A stretch of 64,000 nucleotides of DNA from CAWBRY01 sp963791295 (lineage in GTDB: Bacteria; Bacteroidota; Bacteroidia; Chitinophagales; Chitinophagaceae): positions 806,001 to 870,000 of the forward strand of contig CAWBRY010000001.1 in assembly GCA_963791295.1 (NCBI GenBank), read 5' to 3'. Shown piece by piece: positions 48,753-57,952 of the stretch. How positions within the stretch are numbered: the first letter of the stretch is position 1; every line of letters begins with the position of its first letter. The notes beneath the pieces were generated by a model, which worked only from the letters and a program-made list of their open reading frames with translations, searched no databases and was not told where the DNA came from. The translations under genes and the position numbers were made by a program.

Positions 48753-48856
48753 ATATATTTCAGTTCAAAAAAATCAGGTTAAACGGGCAAGGTTAGCTAG
48801 GAATTCTATGGAAATCCTGAAGATTGGAGTACCGAAAATTTGGTAGTTTTCCATTT

Positions 48857-49534
48857 ATGAAATTGCTTGTTATTGAAGATGAGAAAGAACTGTTGGAAAG
48901 TATTGTCGCCTATCTGAAGAATGAAAATTATGTTTCCGAAGTGGCCGGCAATTTCGAGGAGGCGAGGGAAAAGATCGAAACATCCGAATATGATTGCATT
49001 GTACTGGACATCACCCTTCCCGGTGGCTCGGGGCTTCAGTTACTGCAGGAACTAAAAAACAGTAAGAAAACGGAGGGTATCATTATCATTTCCGCGAAAA
49101 ATTCAATCGATGATAAGATCACAGGATTGAAACTGGGGGCTGACGATTACCTGGTAAAACCATTTCACCTTTCTGAATTAACAGCCCGGATAAATGCCAT
49201 CATCAGGCGCAAAAAGTTTGATGGAAACAATACTATATCCTTTAACGAGATCGCCATCGATACATTATCCAAGGAAGTGAAGGCGGGCGGTGAGCTAATT
49301 GAGCTGACCCCGAAAGAATACGCATTGCTTGTTTATTTTATATCCAATCAACGCAAGGTGATTTCCATCAATGCGCTCTTTTCTCACCTTTGGAAGGAAG
49401 AGATGGGGGCTGCAAATAATTCGGACCTTGTCTACACACATATCAGGAATCTACGGAAGAAATTGCAGGAAAAAGGCTGTGCTGATTACATAAAATCGCT
49501 TTATGGCATGGGGTATAAACTTTCAGACTCATGA
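48857..49534 (+). CDS. OmpR-family response regulator
   Basis: DNA-binding response regulator. The open frame extends upstream to 48824, but ATG 48857 is the proper start (MKLLVIEDEKE matches the family), giving 225 residues. The receiver has the acidic pair in VIEDEKE, phosphoacceptor Asp51 in VLDITLPGG and Lys in LVKPFHL; the winged-helix output domain ends IKSLYGMGYKL. It resembles CusR/BaeR-type regulators next to RND pumps. Its stop overlaps the sensor-kinase start by four bases. Confidence 0.94.
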   Translation: MKLLVIEDEKELLESIVAYLKNENYVSEVAGNFEEAREKIETSEYDCIVLDITLPGGSGLQLLQELKNSKKTEGIIIISAKNSIDDKITGLKLGADDYLVKPFHLSELTARINAIIRRKKFDGNNTISFNEIAIDTLSKEVKAGGELIELTPKEYALLVYFISNQRKVISINALFSHLWKEEMGAANNSDLVYTHIRNLRKKLQEKGCADYIKSLYGMGYKLSDS

Positions 49535-50778
49535 AACTGCAGGCACAATACAACAAAATTTCTTTTTTCTCTTCAGCTATTGTTTTGTTGATTGCGGGAG
49601 CTGGTTATTATTTTCTGCTTCATTATGTTTTGGAAAAACAGTTGGATGATACCCTGCGGGTCGAGCAGGTGGAAATCCATGACTTTATTGAAACCAATCA
49701 TTCATTGCCGCCAGCCACTACTTATAAAGATCAGCGTATTGAGTTCAAAAAGATCGAGAATCCACTCCCACAACGGTTTAACTCATTGACCTTATATAAT
49801 GAAGAAGAAAAGGAGTATGAGTTGAGCAGGCAATTGACTTTCCCGGTGCAAGTTAGCGGTCAATATTATATGGCATCTGTAACTAAGTCAGAGGAAGCAA
49901 CGCAACAAATCATCGGCAGCATCCTACTCATTACTCTAGGGCTTATAATCCTGTTGAGCGTGCTGCTATTTTTTGCCAACCGGTTCCTTGTTCAAAGGTT
50001 ATGGAAACCATTCAGGAATACGCTCGCCGCGATAAGAAATTTCCAGTTGGATGCTCCCTCGCCCATCAAGGCCGAAAAAGCGGCGATACAGGAATTCAAC
50101 GAACTGAATGAGAATATTTCGCAAATGACGGACAAAGTAGTGAAGGATTATCTTCTTCTTAAGAATTTCACCGACCAGGCTTCGCACGAAATGCAAACCC
50201 CGCTTGCTGTTATTAATTCCAAGCTGGATGTGTTGATCCAGGATCCTTCACTGAGTGAAAAGAATCTTCGGGACCTCCAGGTGATATATGACTCGGTTGA
50301 AAGGATGTCAAAATTGGGACAGTCCCTGATGCTCTTAACAAGGATAGAGAATAATCAGTTTGCCGACCGGGAAGAAATAGATATAAAGGATATTGCTGAA
50401 AAGATTACAAAGGAATTTCTGGAGTGGACAACGGCAAAGTCATTATCTATAACCAACGAAATTGGTCGACTGGTAATTAATATGAACCGTCAACTGGCTG
50501 GTACCCTCGTCGCTAACCTGGTGGTCAATGCCATCAAACATACCACCAAAGGACAGGAAATATCCCTCTTTTCTGATAGGAAAGTCCTTACCGTCGCTAA
50601 TCCGGGCGAATCTGCCCTGGCCGGCGAAATGATATTCACCCGGTTCTGGAAATCTGAATATTCGGACGGAACGGGTCTGGGCCTGGCGATAGCAAAGCAA
50701 ATCTGCGATCATTACGGCTACTCACTCAGCTACGAGTTTAGGGATCGCGCTCATTATTTCTCGGTCACTTTTCATTAA
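49531..50778 (+). CDS. Sensor histidine kinase
   Basis: Membrane histidine kinase, 415 residues, partner of the preceding regulator. Two membrane segments (about 11-32 and 128-149) bracket a periplasmic sensor of about 95 residues. The dimerisation domain has His219 in SHEMQTPLAVI; N box LVANLVVNAIKHT and G box DGTGLGLAIAKQ follow. Next on the same strand is the propeller protein and then the TolC/RND operon, which this pair probably controls (inference). Confidence 0.93.
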   Translation: MKLQAQYNKISFFSSAIVLLIAGAGYYFLLHYVLEKQLDDTLRVEQVEIHDFIETNHSLPPATTYKDQRIEFKKIENPLPQRFNSLTLYNEEEKEYELSRQLTFPVQVSGQYYMASVTKSEEATQQIIGSILLITLGLIILLSVLLFFANRFLVQRLWKPFRNTLAAIRNFQLDAPSPIKAEKAAIQEFNELNENISQMTDKVVKDYLLLKNFTDQASHEMQTPLAVINSKLDVLIQDPSLSEKNLRDLQVIYDSVERMSKLGQSLMLLTRIENNQFADREEIDIKDIAEKITKEFLEWTTAKSLSITNEIGRLVINMNRQLAGTLVANLVVNAIKHTTKGQEISLFSDRKVLTVANPGESALAGEMIFTRFWKSEYSDGTGLGLAIAKQICDHYGYSLSYEFRDRAHYFSVTFH

Positions 50779-50848
50779 AAATTCAGCTTTTGTTCAGTTT
50801 CGGCCTGTAGGTTTACCAGGAGCTGAAATCTATCGTCATATAAACATT

Positions 50849-51856
50849 ATGAAAAGACTTTTTATTATTGGTTTGATTATAACTGTAACGCATGGTTTTC
50901 CCTCGGCCCAGGAAATCAAATTTCATGTCATCAATACTTTTCACATAAAGAGTCCAGGTGGGTGGGATTACATCGCTGTCGGACCGGCTAACAATCGACT
51001 TTACGTTTCGCACTCTACACAGGTCAACATCCTGGATCAAACAAGTGGAGACTCTCTTGGAGTCATATTAAATACGACTGGCGTGCACGGAATTGCGTTT
51101 GACCCGTCACAGAATAAAGGATTTACAAGCAATGGGCGACTAAACAATGTGACTGTCTTCAATTTGACTTCCAATGAAGTGATCGGACAAATACCTACAG
51201 GCCAGAACCCTGACGCGATCCTCTATGAACCTTTTATTAAAAAAATAATAACGTGCAATGGAACTGGTAAGAACCTGAGTATTATTGATCCTTTGACAAA
51301 CACTCTTATAGACAGTATCGCGGTAGGAGGTAAACCAGAGGCTGCTGCTTCAGATGGGGCAGGGAAGCTTTATGTGAATGTCGAGGACAAAAGTGAGATT
51401 GTGCAAGTGGATCTCCAGGCCCGCAAGGTGATCGCCCACTGGCCTGTTGCTCCAGGTGAAGAACCTACAGGATTAATTTTTGACAAAGTTACAAACCGGC
51501 TATTTGCCGCATGTAGTAATAAACTATTGATTGTAATAGATGCCAGCAGCGGCAAGAGAATTAACTCTCTACCGATTGGCGATGGTTGTGATGGAGTTGG
51601 CTTCGATGCCGTAACCAATCATATTTTTACATCTAATGGAGAAGGGACACTGTCTATTTTCCATGAATCGGGGGATCTGATAGAAAAAGTGTCAACCGTT
51701 CCCACTAAAAAAGGTGCACGTACGATAGCTGTCGATAGCCAGCATCACTTGATTTATCTCCCTACTGCCGAATTTGAAAACTCCGGTTCGGTAGCTCCAG
51801 GAGGAAGACCTAAGATGATTCCGGGAACCTTCCAGGTTCTCGTCATAGGGCAATAA
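50849..51856 (+). CDS. Secreted YncE-like beta-propeller protein
   Basis: A 335-residue exported protein: signal peptide about 1-21. The rest is a seven-bladed YVTN/YncE-type propeller; typical blade motifs are RLYVSHS, GIAFDPSQNKGFTSNG, GKLYVNVEDKSEIVQVD and NHIFTSNGEGTLSIFH. YncE-type proteins are periplasmic and may bind ligands or DNA. It lies between a two-component system and the TolC/RND genes, 30 bases before the TolC start, suggesting cotranscription and a role with the pump or its signal. Confidence 0.87.
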   Translation: MKRLFIIGLIITVTHGFPSAQEIKFHVINTFHIKSPGGWDYIAVGPANNRLYVSHSTQVNILDQTSGDSLGVILNTTGVHGIAFDPSQNKGFTSNGRLNNVTVFNLTSNEVIGQIPTGQNPDAILYEPFIKKIITCNGTGKNLSIIDPLTNTLIDSIAVGGKPEAAASDGAGKLYVNVEDKSEIVQVDLQARKVIAHWPVAPGEEPTGLIFDKVTNRLFAACSNKLLIVIDASSGKRINSLPIGDGCDGVGFDAVTNHIFTSNGEGTLSIFHESGDLIEKVSTVPTKKGARTIAVDSQHHLIYLPTAEFENSGSVAPGGRPKMIPGTFQVLVIGQ

Positions 51857-51886
51857 AAAAGGTACTCATCCGACAATTCTTTAACA

Positions 51887-53122
51887 ATGAAAGGTGTTCT
51901 GGGAATTATTTTTTTTATCTGTTCGGCCATAGTTTGCCAGACGCAAAACAGGAATCTGGATTACTTCATTACCCAGGCCCTCACCAACAGTCCATTATTA
52001 GCGGACTTCAGAAATCAGGTTATTTCCTTTGCACTGGATAGCCAAATCATCCGGGCCGCCCTTAAACCGCAAGTAAATGGAATAAGTAACAACAGTTATG
52101 CGCCCATCATAAAAGGTTATGGGTATGACGAGGTTATCAGTAATGGACAGCAGGCCTCAGCACTCATCCAGGTCAGTAAGCCTTTTTTGAGCAACAGGAC
52201 TGCGGCAGCACAACTAAGTAGCCTACTTGTACAGAGCCGGTCCGCCTCAAACAACATCAGGATATCGGAGCAGGATATCCGAAAGGCCATCACTGATCAA
52301 TACATAATTATCTATGGCGAGCAATTGCAACTCGACTTAAATAACCATATTAATGATCTGTTGAACAGGGAGGATACGCTTTTAAGGGGATTGACAAGAA
52401 ATAATGTGTTCAAACAATCAGAATACCTGGGTTTTGTGGTGGTGCTGCAACAACAACAGCTTAGCACTTCTCAACTGGCCATTCAATATAATTTTGACTA
52501 TGCCAATCTAAACTACCTCGCGGGAATTGAAGATACAGCAATAACTCCCCTGCAGGATCCGCAATTAAGTAAGGCGTCGCTTGACGATTTTTACAGTTCG
52601 CCCTTTTACAGGCAGTTTGTATTGGATAGTTTGAAGCTGGCCAATGATAAAATGCTTATTGACTTATCCTATCGCCCAAAGATCAATGCATACGGAGATG
52701 CGGGGTATAATTCCTCATTAACCTATAAGCCGTACAAAAATTTTGGCGCCAGCGTAGGTCTTAACCTGACTATCCCCATTTATGATGGCAAACAGAAAAG
52801 ATTACAATATGCCAAACTTGATTTGCAGGAAGCTACCCGGTTGAACAAAAGAGATTTCTTTCTTCGACAGCGAAATCAGCAGATATTGCAGTTGATTCAA
52901 CAACTAAACTCCACCGATAAATTGATCGATCAAATTAATAAACAGGTTCAATATACTGAAGCGCTGATCACCGTGAATGAAAAATTGCTGGCGACGGGTG
53001 ATATAAGACTCACTGATTTCATTCTTACCATCAACAACTATTTTAATGCAAAAAACCTGGTGACGCAGAACTATATCAGTCGTTTGAAAATAATCAACCA
53101 GCTAAATTATTGGGGAAAGTAA
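51887..53122 (+). CDS. TolC-family outer-membrane efflux protein
   Basis: Outer-membrane channel of a tripartite efflux pump, 411 residues. Signal peptide about 1-19. It has the two-fold TolC architecture of long helices, with YFITQALTNSPLLADFRNQV near the start and NEKLLATGDIRLTDFILTINNYFNAK near the end (both split by helix breaks). Slightly short for the family, which is common in Bacteroidota. The adaptor gene begins eight bases after its stop. Confidence 0.9.
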   Translation: MKGVLGIIFFICSAIVCQTQNRNLDYFITQALTNSPLLADFRNQVISFALDSQIIRAALKPQVNGISNNSYAPIIKGYGYDEVISNGQQASALIQVSKPFLSNRTAAAQLSSLLVQSRSASNNIRISEQDIRKAITDQYIIIYGEQLQLDLNNHINDLLNREDTLLRGLTRNNVFKQSEYLGFVVVLQQQQLSTSQLAIQYNFDYANLNYLAGIEDTAITPLQDPQLSKASLDDFYSSPFYRQFVLDSLKLANDKMLIDLSYRPKINAYGDAGYNSSLTYKPYKNFGASVGLNLTIPIYDGKQKRLQYAKLDLQEATRLNKRDFFLRQRNQQILQLIQQLNSTDKLIDQINKQVQYTEALITVNEKLLATGDIRLTDFILTINNYFNAKNLVTQNYISRLKIINQLNYWGK

Positions 53123-53130
53123 CGATCTAT

Positions 53131-54045
53131 ATGAAACTATTTCTACTATATATCCTATGGTCGGGCATCATGATATCCTGCCGTTCCCATGAGGCCGAAG
53201 AATCAACGGAGCAACCGGAGACCATTACACCCGTCACCATTACCTCGATAACAAACGAGCCGTTAACTGAGTATTTAGAACTGAACGCTACCTCCACTTT
53301 TCTGCAAAAGGCGTTTATAAAGGCCAGTTCAAACGGGTACATTCAATCAGTTAATGCACAAATAGGAGAGCTAGTATCCGGTGGGCGGAATGTTTTTATC
53401 CTCAAAACAAAAGAAGCCGAGAGCATAGGCAATACCATTAACCTCCTGGACAGTTCATTTAAATTCACTGGTGTAATAAATATAAAAGCTGGAATAAACG
53501 GTTACATTTCTGAGATCAATCATCAGCCGGGTGACTATGTACAGGAAGGCGAACAACTGGCGGTCATTAATGATGTAAAAAGTTTTGTATTCATTCTTAA
53601 TCTCCCCTATGAATGGCGACCGTTCGTATTAAATAAAAATATAGTCGACCTTTTGTTGCCGGACGGAAAAATCATGCCCGGGTATATTTCGAAAGTCATG
53701 CCCGTCGTGGATTCGGCTTCTCAAACACAAAGCATCATGGTTACGGTGAAGGATAAAAATCTTCCCGCTAACCTTATCGCCAAAGTACGAGTGATCAAAA
53801 CAACAAAACCAAATGCTGTTACATTGCCAAAGCAGGCAGTTCTATCCAACGAATCCCAATCTGCTTTTTGGGTAATGAAACTAATGGATGATTCTACAGC
53901 CATTAAAATTCCCGTTAATAAAGGAATTGAGCTTGACGAAAGGACGGAAATTCTGTCACCACAATTTTCTGCGTCGGATAAATTTTTATTAAACGGCAAC
54001 TACGGACTTCCGGATACAGCTAAAATCAGGATCGTTAAGGAATAA
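53131..54045 (+). CDS. RND efflux periplasmic adaptor (membrane fusion lipoprotein)
   Basis: Links the TolC channel to the RND permease. The open frame extends to 53110 but ATG 53131 is right: it gives a lipoprotein signal with Cys17 in IMISC and avoids overlap with tolC. The 304-residue protein has a lipoyl-like domain split as INGYISEINHQPGDYVQEGEQLA in its second half and beta-barrel segments (LPKQAVLSNES). It is short, with little alpha-hairpin. The permease GTG starts three bases after its stop codon. Confidence 0.9.
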   Translation: MKLFLLYILWSGIMISCRSHEAEESTEQPETITPVTITSITNEPLTEYLELNATSTFLQKAFIKASSNGYIQSVNAQIGELVSGGRNVFILKTKEAESIGNTINLLDSSFKFTGVINIKAGINGYISEINHQPGDYVQEGEQLAVINDVKSFVFILNLPYEWRPFVLNKNIVDLLLPDGKIMPGYISKVMPVVDSASQTQSIMVTVKDKNLPANLIAKVRVIKTTKPNAVTLPKQAVLSNESQSAFWVMKLMDDSTAIKIPVNKGIELDERTEILSPQFSASDKFLLNGNYGLPDTAKIRIVKE

Positions 54046-54047
54046 TC

Positions 54048-55688
54048 GTGACTAATTTTATTATCTCGCATAAAAACCCTTTGGCTGTATTGCTTGCCAT
54101 GATCATTATCGGGGGCATTTTTGTATACAGCAGGCTACAGACTTCTTTATTTCCGGAGATCACTTTTCCCAAGATCAAAATCATTGCAGATGCCGGCTTA
54201 CAGCCTGTAGACAGAATGATGGTTACCGTAACCAAGCCCCTGGAAGCAGCTATAAAACAAGTCCCCGATCTGCAATTGATACGGAGCACTACCAGCAGGG
54301 GAAGTTGCGAAATATCGGCTTTCATGACCTGGGGCAGTGATATCGATGTCAATCAGCAGCATATTGAATCAAAGATCAGTGAGATCAGGAATACCTTGCC
54401 GCCGGAGGCCAATATCACGATTGCAAAGATGAATCCTTCCATATTGCCGGTGATGGGATATTCATTGGACAGTACTACCAAATCTCCTATTGAATTAAAA
54501 CTGTTAGCGCTTTATACGATAAAACCATTTTTGTCACAGGTAGAGGGCGTTTCTGAAATAAGGATCACCGGAGGCAATAACAAGGAATACTGGATACAGT
54601 TGAATGTGCAAAAGATGAGCACACTTTCCATTACTCCTGATATGATCAACACCGCCTTGAGTCAGACTGCATTCATTAAGTCAAATGGCTTTTTATCCGA
54701 TTACCGCTTTTTGTATTTGACTATTACTGACGCAACAGTCCATACCAGGGATGAATTGGCTAACCTGGTGATAAAGAATGATGGGAAAAGGATCGTTACT
54801 CTAAAGGATATATCGACGGTCGAAATAAAAGAAGGAGTCGAATTTATCAGGACCAATGCAAATGGAAGAGAGGGCCTGCTGATCGCCGTGGTAAAACAAC
54901 CCAATTACAACCTTATTGAGTTGTCAAAGAAAATGGAGACTAGAATCAAGGAATTAAAAACCATACTGCCCAGTGATGTGACCATCGATCCGTATTATAT
55001 CCAGGCTGACTTTGTCAATGATTCGGTAAAGAGTGTTACAGATAGTCTGTGGATCGGATTAGCCCTGGCTATCCTGGTGGCTATTATTTTTCTAAGATCA
55101 CTAAGAGCCAGCACGACGATCCTGATTACTATACCTATTACGATATTTCTAACCCTGATCGTTTTATTTGCAATGGGTTACAATTTCAATATCATGACCC
55201 TTGGCGCGATCGCCGCTGCCATTGGGTTGATCATTGATGATGCCATCGTCGTAGTGGAGCAGATCCACCGTACTCATGAGGAACATCCTGACGAACCCAC
55301 CTCTTCGCTCGTTCAAAAAGCTATTCACTATCTATTCCCAGCCATGCTGGGTTCTTCGCTTAGCACGATTGTAATATTTATTCCCTTCCTGCTGATGAGT
55401 GGCGTGGCAGGGTCTTATTTCAGTGTGTTGACAAACACGATGATCATTACTTTGGTTTGCTCTTTTTTTGTGACATGGATCGGGTTGCCCGTGATTTACA
55501 TGTTGCTCGCAGGTACCAAAATCAAAAGGTTTCGGCAGGAAGCAGCTCATTCAAGCAAAAGACAAAAATGGGTTTCGTTTTTTATATTCAGGCCCTACAT
55601 CAGTTTTGTCAATAGTTACAGTGCTGATCATTTCTATCGTACTGTTGTTGCCGCGATTAAAGACGGGTTTTCTGCCCGAAATGGATGA
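54048..55688 (+). CDS. RND efflux permease, N-terminal part (frameshifted gene)
   Basis: First part of an RND permease that should be about 1010 residues (54048-57081). Starts at GTG 54048. TM1 (13-30), the porter domain and TM2-6 are present, including GLIIDDAIVVVEQ of TM4, which carries the proton-relay Asp pair. After RPYISF the frame runs into nonsense and stops at 55688, while the sequence of TM7 continues in the +1 frame. The second part is annotated separately. Whether this is a sequencing error or true inactivation cannot be told. Confidence 0.88.
   Translation: MTNFIISHKNPLAVLLAMIIIGGIFVYSRLQTSLFPEITFPKIKIIADAGLQPVDRMMVTVTKPLEAAIKQVPDLQLIRSTTSRGSCEISAFMTWGSDIDVNQQHIESKISEIRNTLPPEANITIAKMNPSILPVMGYSLDSTTKSPIELKLLALYTIKPFLSQVEGVSEIRITGGNNKEYWIQLNVQKMSTLSITPDMINTALSQTAFIKSNGFLSDYRFLYLTITDATVHTRDELANLVIKNDGKRIVTLKDISTVEIKEGVEFIRTNANGREGLLIAVVKQPNYNLIELSKKMETRIKELKTILPSDVTIDPYYIQADFVNDSVKSVTDSLWIGLALAILVAIIFLRSLRASTTILITIPITIFLTLIVLFAMGYNFNIMTLGAIAAAIGLIIDDAIVVVEQIHRTHEEHPDEPTSSLVQKAIHYLFPAMLGSSLSTIVIFIPFLLMSGVAGSYFSVLTNTMIITLVCSFFVTWIGLPVIYMLLAGTKIKRFRQEAAHSSKRQKWVSFFIFRPYISFVNSYSADHFYRTVVAAIKDGFSARNG
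55600..55617 (+). other. Frameshift site in the RND permease gene
   Basis: One extra base in or near the TTTT run at 55604-55607 moves the reading frame. Deleting one T joins RPYIS to LSIVTVLIIS and restores a continuous permease. Confidence 0.75.
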
Positions 55689-57081
55689 AGGGAATATTGT
55701 ATTGGACTATGTAACTCCTCCGGGGACCTCGCTGGAAGAAACAGACAGGATACTTAAGAGAGCAGAGAAAATTATCAAAGAGGTTCCTGAAGTAAGCACC
55801 TATTCAAGAAGGACCGGCACCGAAATGGGATTTTTTATTACCGAACCCAATAGCGGCGATTACCTGATCCAGTTGAAAAAGAACAGGGATAAGACCACCG
55901 ATGAGGTTATTGAAGAGCTTCGAACAAAAATAGAAGCTTCCGAGGCCGCATTGCGGGTTGATTTTGGTCAGGTCATCGGAGATATGTTGGGAGATTTGAT
56001 GGCATCCGTTCAGCCAGTCGAAATAAAAATTTTTGGTACAGACCAGCAAAAATTGAACGAATTGTCCAGCCAGGCGGCCGACATCATTGGCGAGATCCCC
56101 GGGATCGCCGACCCTTTTGATGGAATTGTAATTGCAGGACCTTCCATATCCATTCGACCGGATTTTTCTAAGCTGGCGCAATATGGAATCACTCCCGCGA
56201 ATCTTCAATATCAATTGCAAACCTCTTTGGAAGGCAATGTCATCGGGAATTTATTTGAAAGGGAACAATATTCAGTAATCAGATTATTATATCCGGGGAG
56301 TCGAAAATTGAGCGTAGCAGGGATTAGTAAGTTGCAGATTTTTTTGCCGGATGGGAAATTAAAACCCATTTCAGAACTGGCCGTTGTATCCATTAATCCC
56401 GGGGAGGCGGAAATACAAAGGGAAAACCTGCAATCCATGGGTGTAGTGACATCTGATTTGGAAAACAGGGATCTTGGAAGCGCTATGCAAGAAGTGAAGA
56501 ATAATATTTCTTCCAAACTTGATCTTCCAAATGGTTATCACATCGAGTATGGTGGAGCTTTTGCTGAGCAGCAAAAGTCCTTCAAAGAATTACTGATGAT
56601 CCTGGTTGCCTCCAGCCTGCTGGTATTCTGTGTCATTCTTTTTTTATTTCGGCACATAAGAGTCGCGCTCCTTATTTTATTACTTGCTGTTTTGGGAATA
56701 TCGGGAAGTTATCTCGCGTTATGGGTGACCGACACACCTTTGAATGTGGGAAGCTATACGGGGCTTATTATGATAGTAGGTATTATTGGTGAAAATTCCA
56801 TGTTTACATTTTTACAGTTTAGGGAAGCTCTACGCGAAAAAGGCGTGGATGATTCCATTATTTACTCTATTTCTACTCGACTGCGGCCGAAATTGATGAC
56901 TGCTATTGGTGCCATCGTCGCATTGATGCCCTTAGCGTTGGGTATAGGAACCGGTGCTAAAATGCATCAGCCGTTGGCTATTGCGGTCATTGGAGGATTT
57001 ATCCTAGCCTTACCGCTATTATTGATTGTATTACCCAGTATGTTGAGGATACTTTTCAGAAAGAAAAAGAATGTAAACTAA
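55606..57081 (+). CDS. RND efflux permease, C-terminal part (frameshifted gene)
   Basis: Second part of the broken permease. It begins inside the first part, in the +1 frame; the nominal start is TTG 55606, which is not a natural start. It carries TM7, the second porter and funnel domain (PEMDEGNIVLDYVTPPG is the conserved opening) and TM8-12 with GLIMIVGIIGENSMF and the C-terminal GGFILALPLLLIVLPS. All domains are intact, so the break is a single recent event or an error. Confidence 0.88.
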   Translation: MSIVTVLIISIVLLLPRLKTGFLPEMDEGNIVLDYVTPPGTSLEETDRILKRAEKIIKEVPEVSTYSRRTGTEMGFFITEPNSGDYLIQLKKNRDKTTDEVIEELRTKIEASEAALRVDFGQVIGDMLGDLMASVQPVEIKIFGTDQQKLNELSSQAADIIGEIPGIADPFDGIVIAGPSISIRPDFSKLAQYGITPANLQYQLQTSLEGNVIGNLFEREQYSVIRLLYPGSRKLSVAGISKLQIFLPDGKLKPISELAVVSINPGEAEIQRENLQSMGVVTSDLENRDLGSAMQEVKNNISSKLDLPNGYHIEYGGAFAEQQKSFKELLMILVASSLLVFCVILFLFRHIRVALLILLLAVLGISGSYLALWVTDTPLNVGSYTGLIMIVGIIGENSMFTFLQFREALREKGVDDSIIYSISTRLRPKLMTAIGAIVALMPLALGIGTGAKMHQPLAIAVIGGFILALPLLLIVLPSMLRILFRKKKNVN

Positions 57082-57091
57082 AACTAATTAT

Positions 57092-57505
57092 ATGTGGTGG
57101 TTATTTGCTTTACTGTCGGCGCTCTTTGCCGCGCTCACAGCCATATTTGCTAAAGTGGGCATCAAAGGCGTAAATACGGATCTCGCAATGGCTATTCGCA
57201 CCGTAATTATCCTGCTGCTTGCCTGGAGTATCGTTTTTTTCCGGGGCGGAACCACGGGTATGGCGAACTTATCCAGGCAAAACATTACTTTTCTTTGCCT
57301 GTCTGGCATCGCCACGGGCCTTTCATGGATTTTTTATTTTAGGGCTTTAGAGTCTGGTAAGGTATCGCAGGTAGCTGCTGTAGATAAGATGAGTGTAGCG
57401 ATAGCTATCCTTTTAGCGGCTATTTTTTTGAGCGAGGAGATAACCATAAAGATCGCGTTAGGTGCTTTACTGATCATTGCAGGGACGATTATTTTGATTG
57501 CGTAG
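57092..57505 (+). CDS. EamA-family half-size transporter
   Basis: A 137-residue membrane protein with five hydrophobic segments, equivalent to one EamA (DMT) domain. MWWLFALLSALFAALTAIFAKVG at the start and SGKVSQVAAVDKMSVAIAI (split here around residues 90-110) match the short EamA proteins. Such half-size members work as dimers. It begins ten bases after the permease stop, so it is likely in the same operon; the substrate is unknown. It precedes the arsenic genes but there is no evidence for arsenic transport. Confidence 0.85.
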   Translation: MWWLFALLSALFAALTAIFAKVGIKGVNTDLAMAIRTVIILLLAWSIVFFRGGTTGMANLSRQNITFLCLSGIATGLSWIFYFRALESGKVSQVAAVDKMSVAIAILLAAIFLSEEITIKIALGALLIIAGTIILIA

Positions 57506-57534
57506 GTTGACTTAACCGCCCCATAAAATAAAAT

Positions 57535-57568
57535 TTTGTATTAAAAGTAAATATCGTAATATTGCGAT
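57535..57568 (+). promoter_or_regulatory. arsR promoter and operator
   Basis: TTTG (57535-57538), 18-base spacer and TAATATTG (57557-57564) form a promoter. The palindrome ATCGTAATATTGCGAT (57553-57568) covers the -7 box, as expected for ArsR autorepression. The arsR ATG is two bases further on. Confidence 0.65.
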
Positions 57569-57570
57569 TG

Positions 57571-57900
57571 ATGGGAACGACGAAGACGGAAATATTTACT
57601 GATAGGCAGAATAGATTTGCTGAGATGTTTAAGGCCTTAGGTCATCCTGCCCGAATTGCTATCATACAACATCTGGTAAAAACGCAAGCATGTATCTGCG
57701 GTGATCTGGTAGACGAATTGGGTTTGGCGCAGGCTACCATTAGCCAGCATTTAAAAGAATTAAAAAAAGTAGGGTTGATACAGGGAACGGTTGAAGGAAC
57801 GAGTGTTTGCTATTGTATAGAGCCTAAAGTATGGAAGTATTACAAGAACACTTTTGACGCTTTCTTTGTCCCTTATGTGAATAAGGACAGGTGCTGTTAA
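57571..57900 (+). CDS. arsR: ArsR-family arsenic-responsive repressor
   Basis: Winged-helix repressor, 109 residues from ATG 57571 (the frame extends to a TTG at 57562, which would lie in the operator). The helix-turn-helix is DELGLAQATISQHLKELKK. Cys41 and Cys43 in ACICGDL match the As(III)-binding CxC of classical ArsR (CVCDL). Further cysteines occur at 80, 82 and as a terminal Cys108-Cys109 pair. Release on arsenite binding is the known mechanism. It is followed by a second operator, a Cys-rich peptide gene and arsC. Confidence 0.92.
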   Translation: MGTTKTEIFTDRQNRFAEMFKALGHPARIAIIQHLVKTQACICGDLVDELGLAQATISQHLKELKKVGLIQGTVEGTSVCYCIEPKVWKYYKNTFDAFFVPYVNKDRCC

Positions 57901-57918
57901 AATTTTTTGATTTCATTC

Positions 57919-57934
57919 ATCGCAATATTGCAAT
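57919..57934 (+). promoter_or_regulatory. Second ArsR-type operator
   Basis: ATCGCAATATTGCAAT, with the perfect core GCAATATTGC, matches 14 of 16 bases of the arsR operator. It lies 18 bases before the start of the Cys-rich peptide, so peptide and arsC may also have their own controlled promoter. Confidence 0.6.
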
Positions 57935-57952
57935 AAATAAAAATCAAGCATT

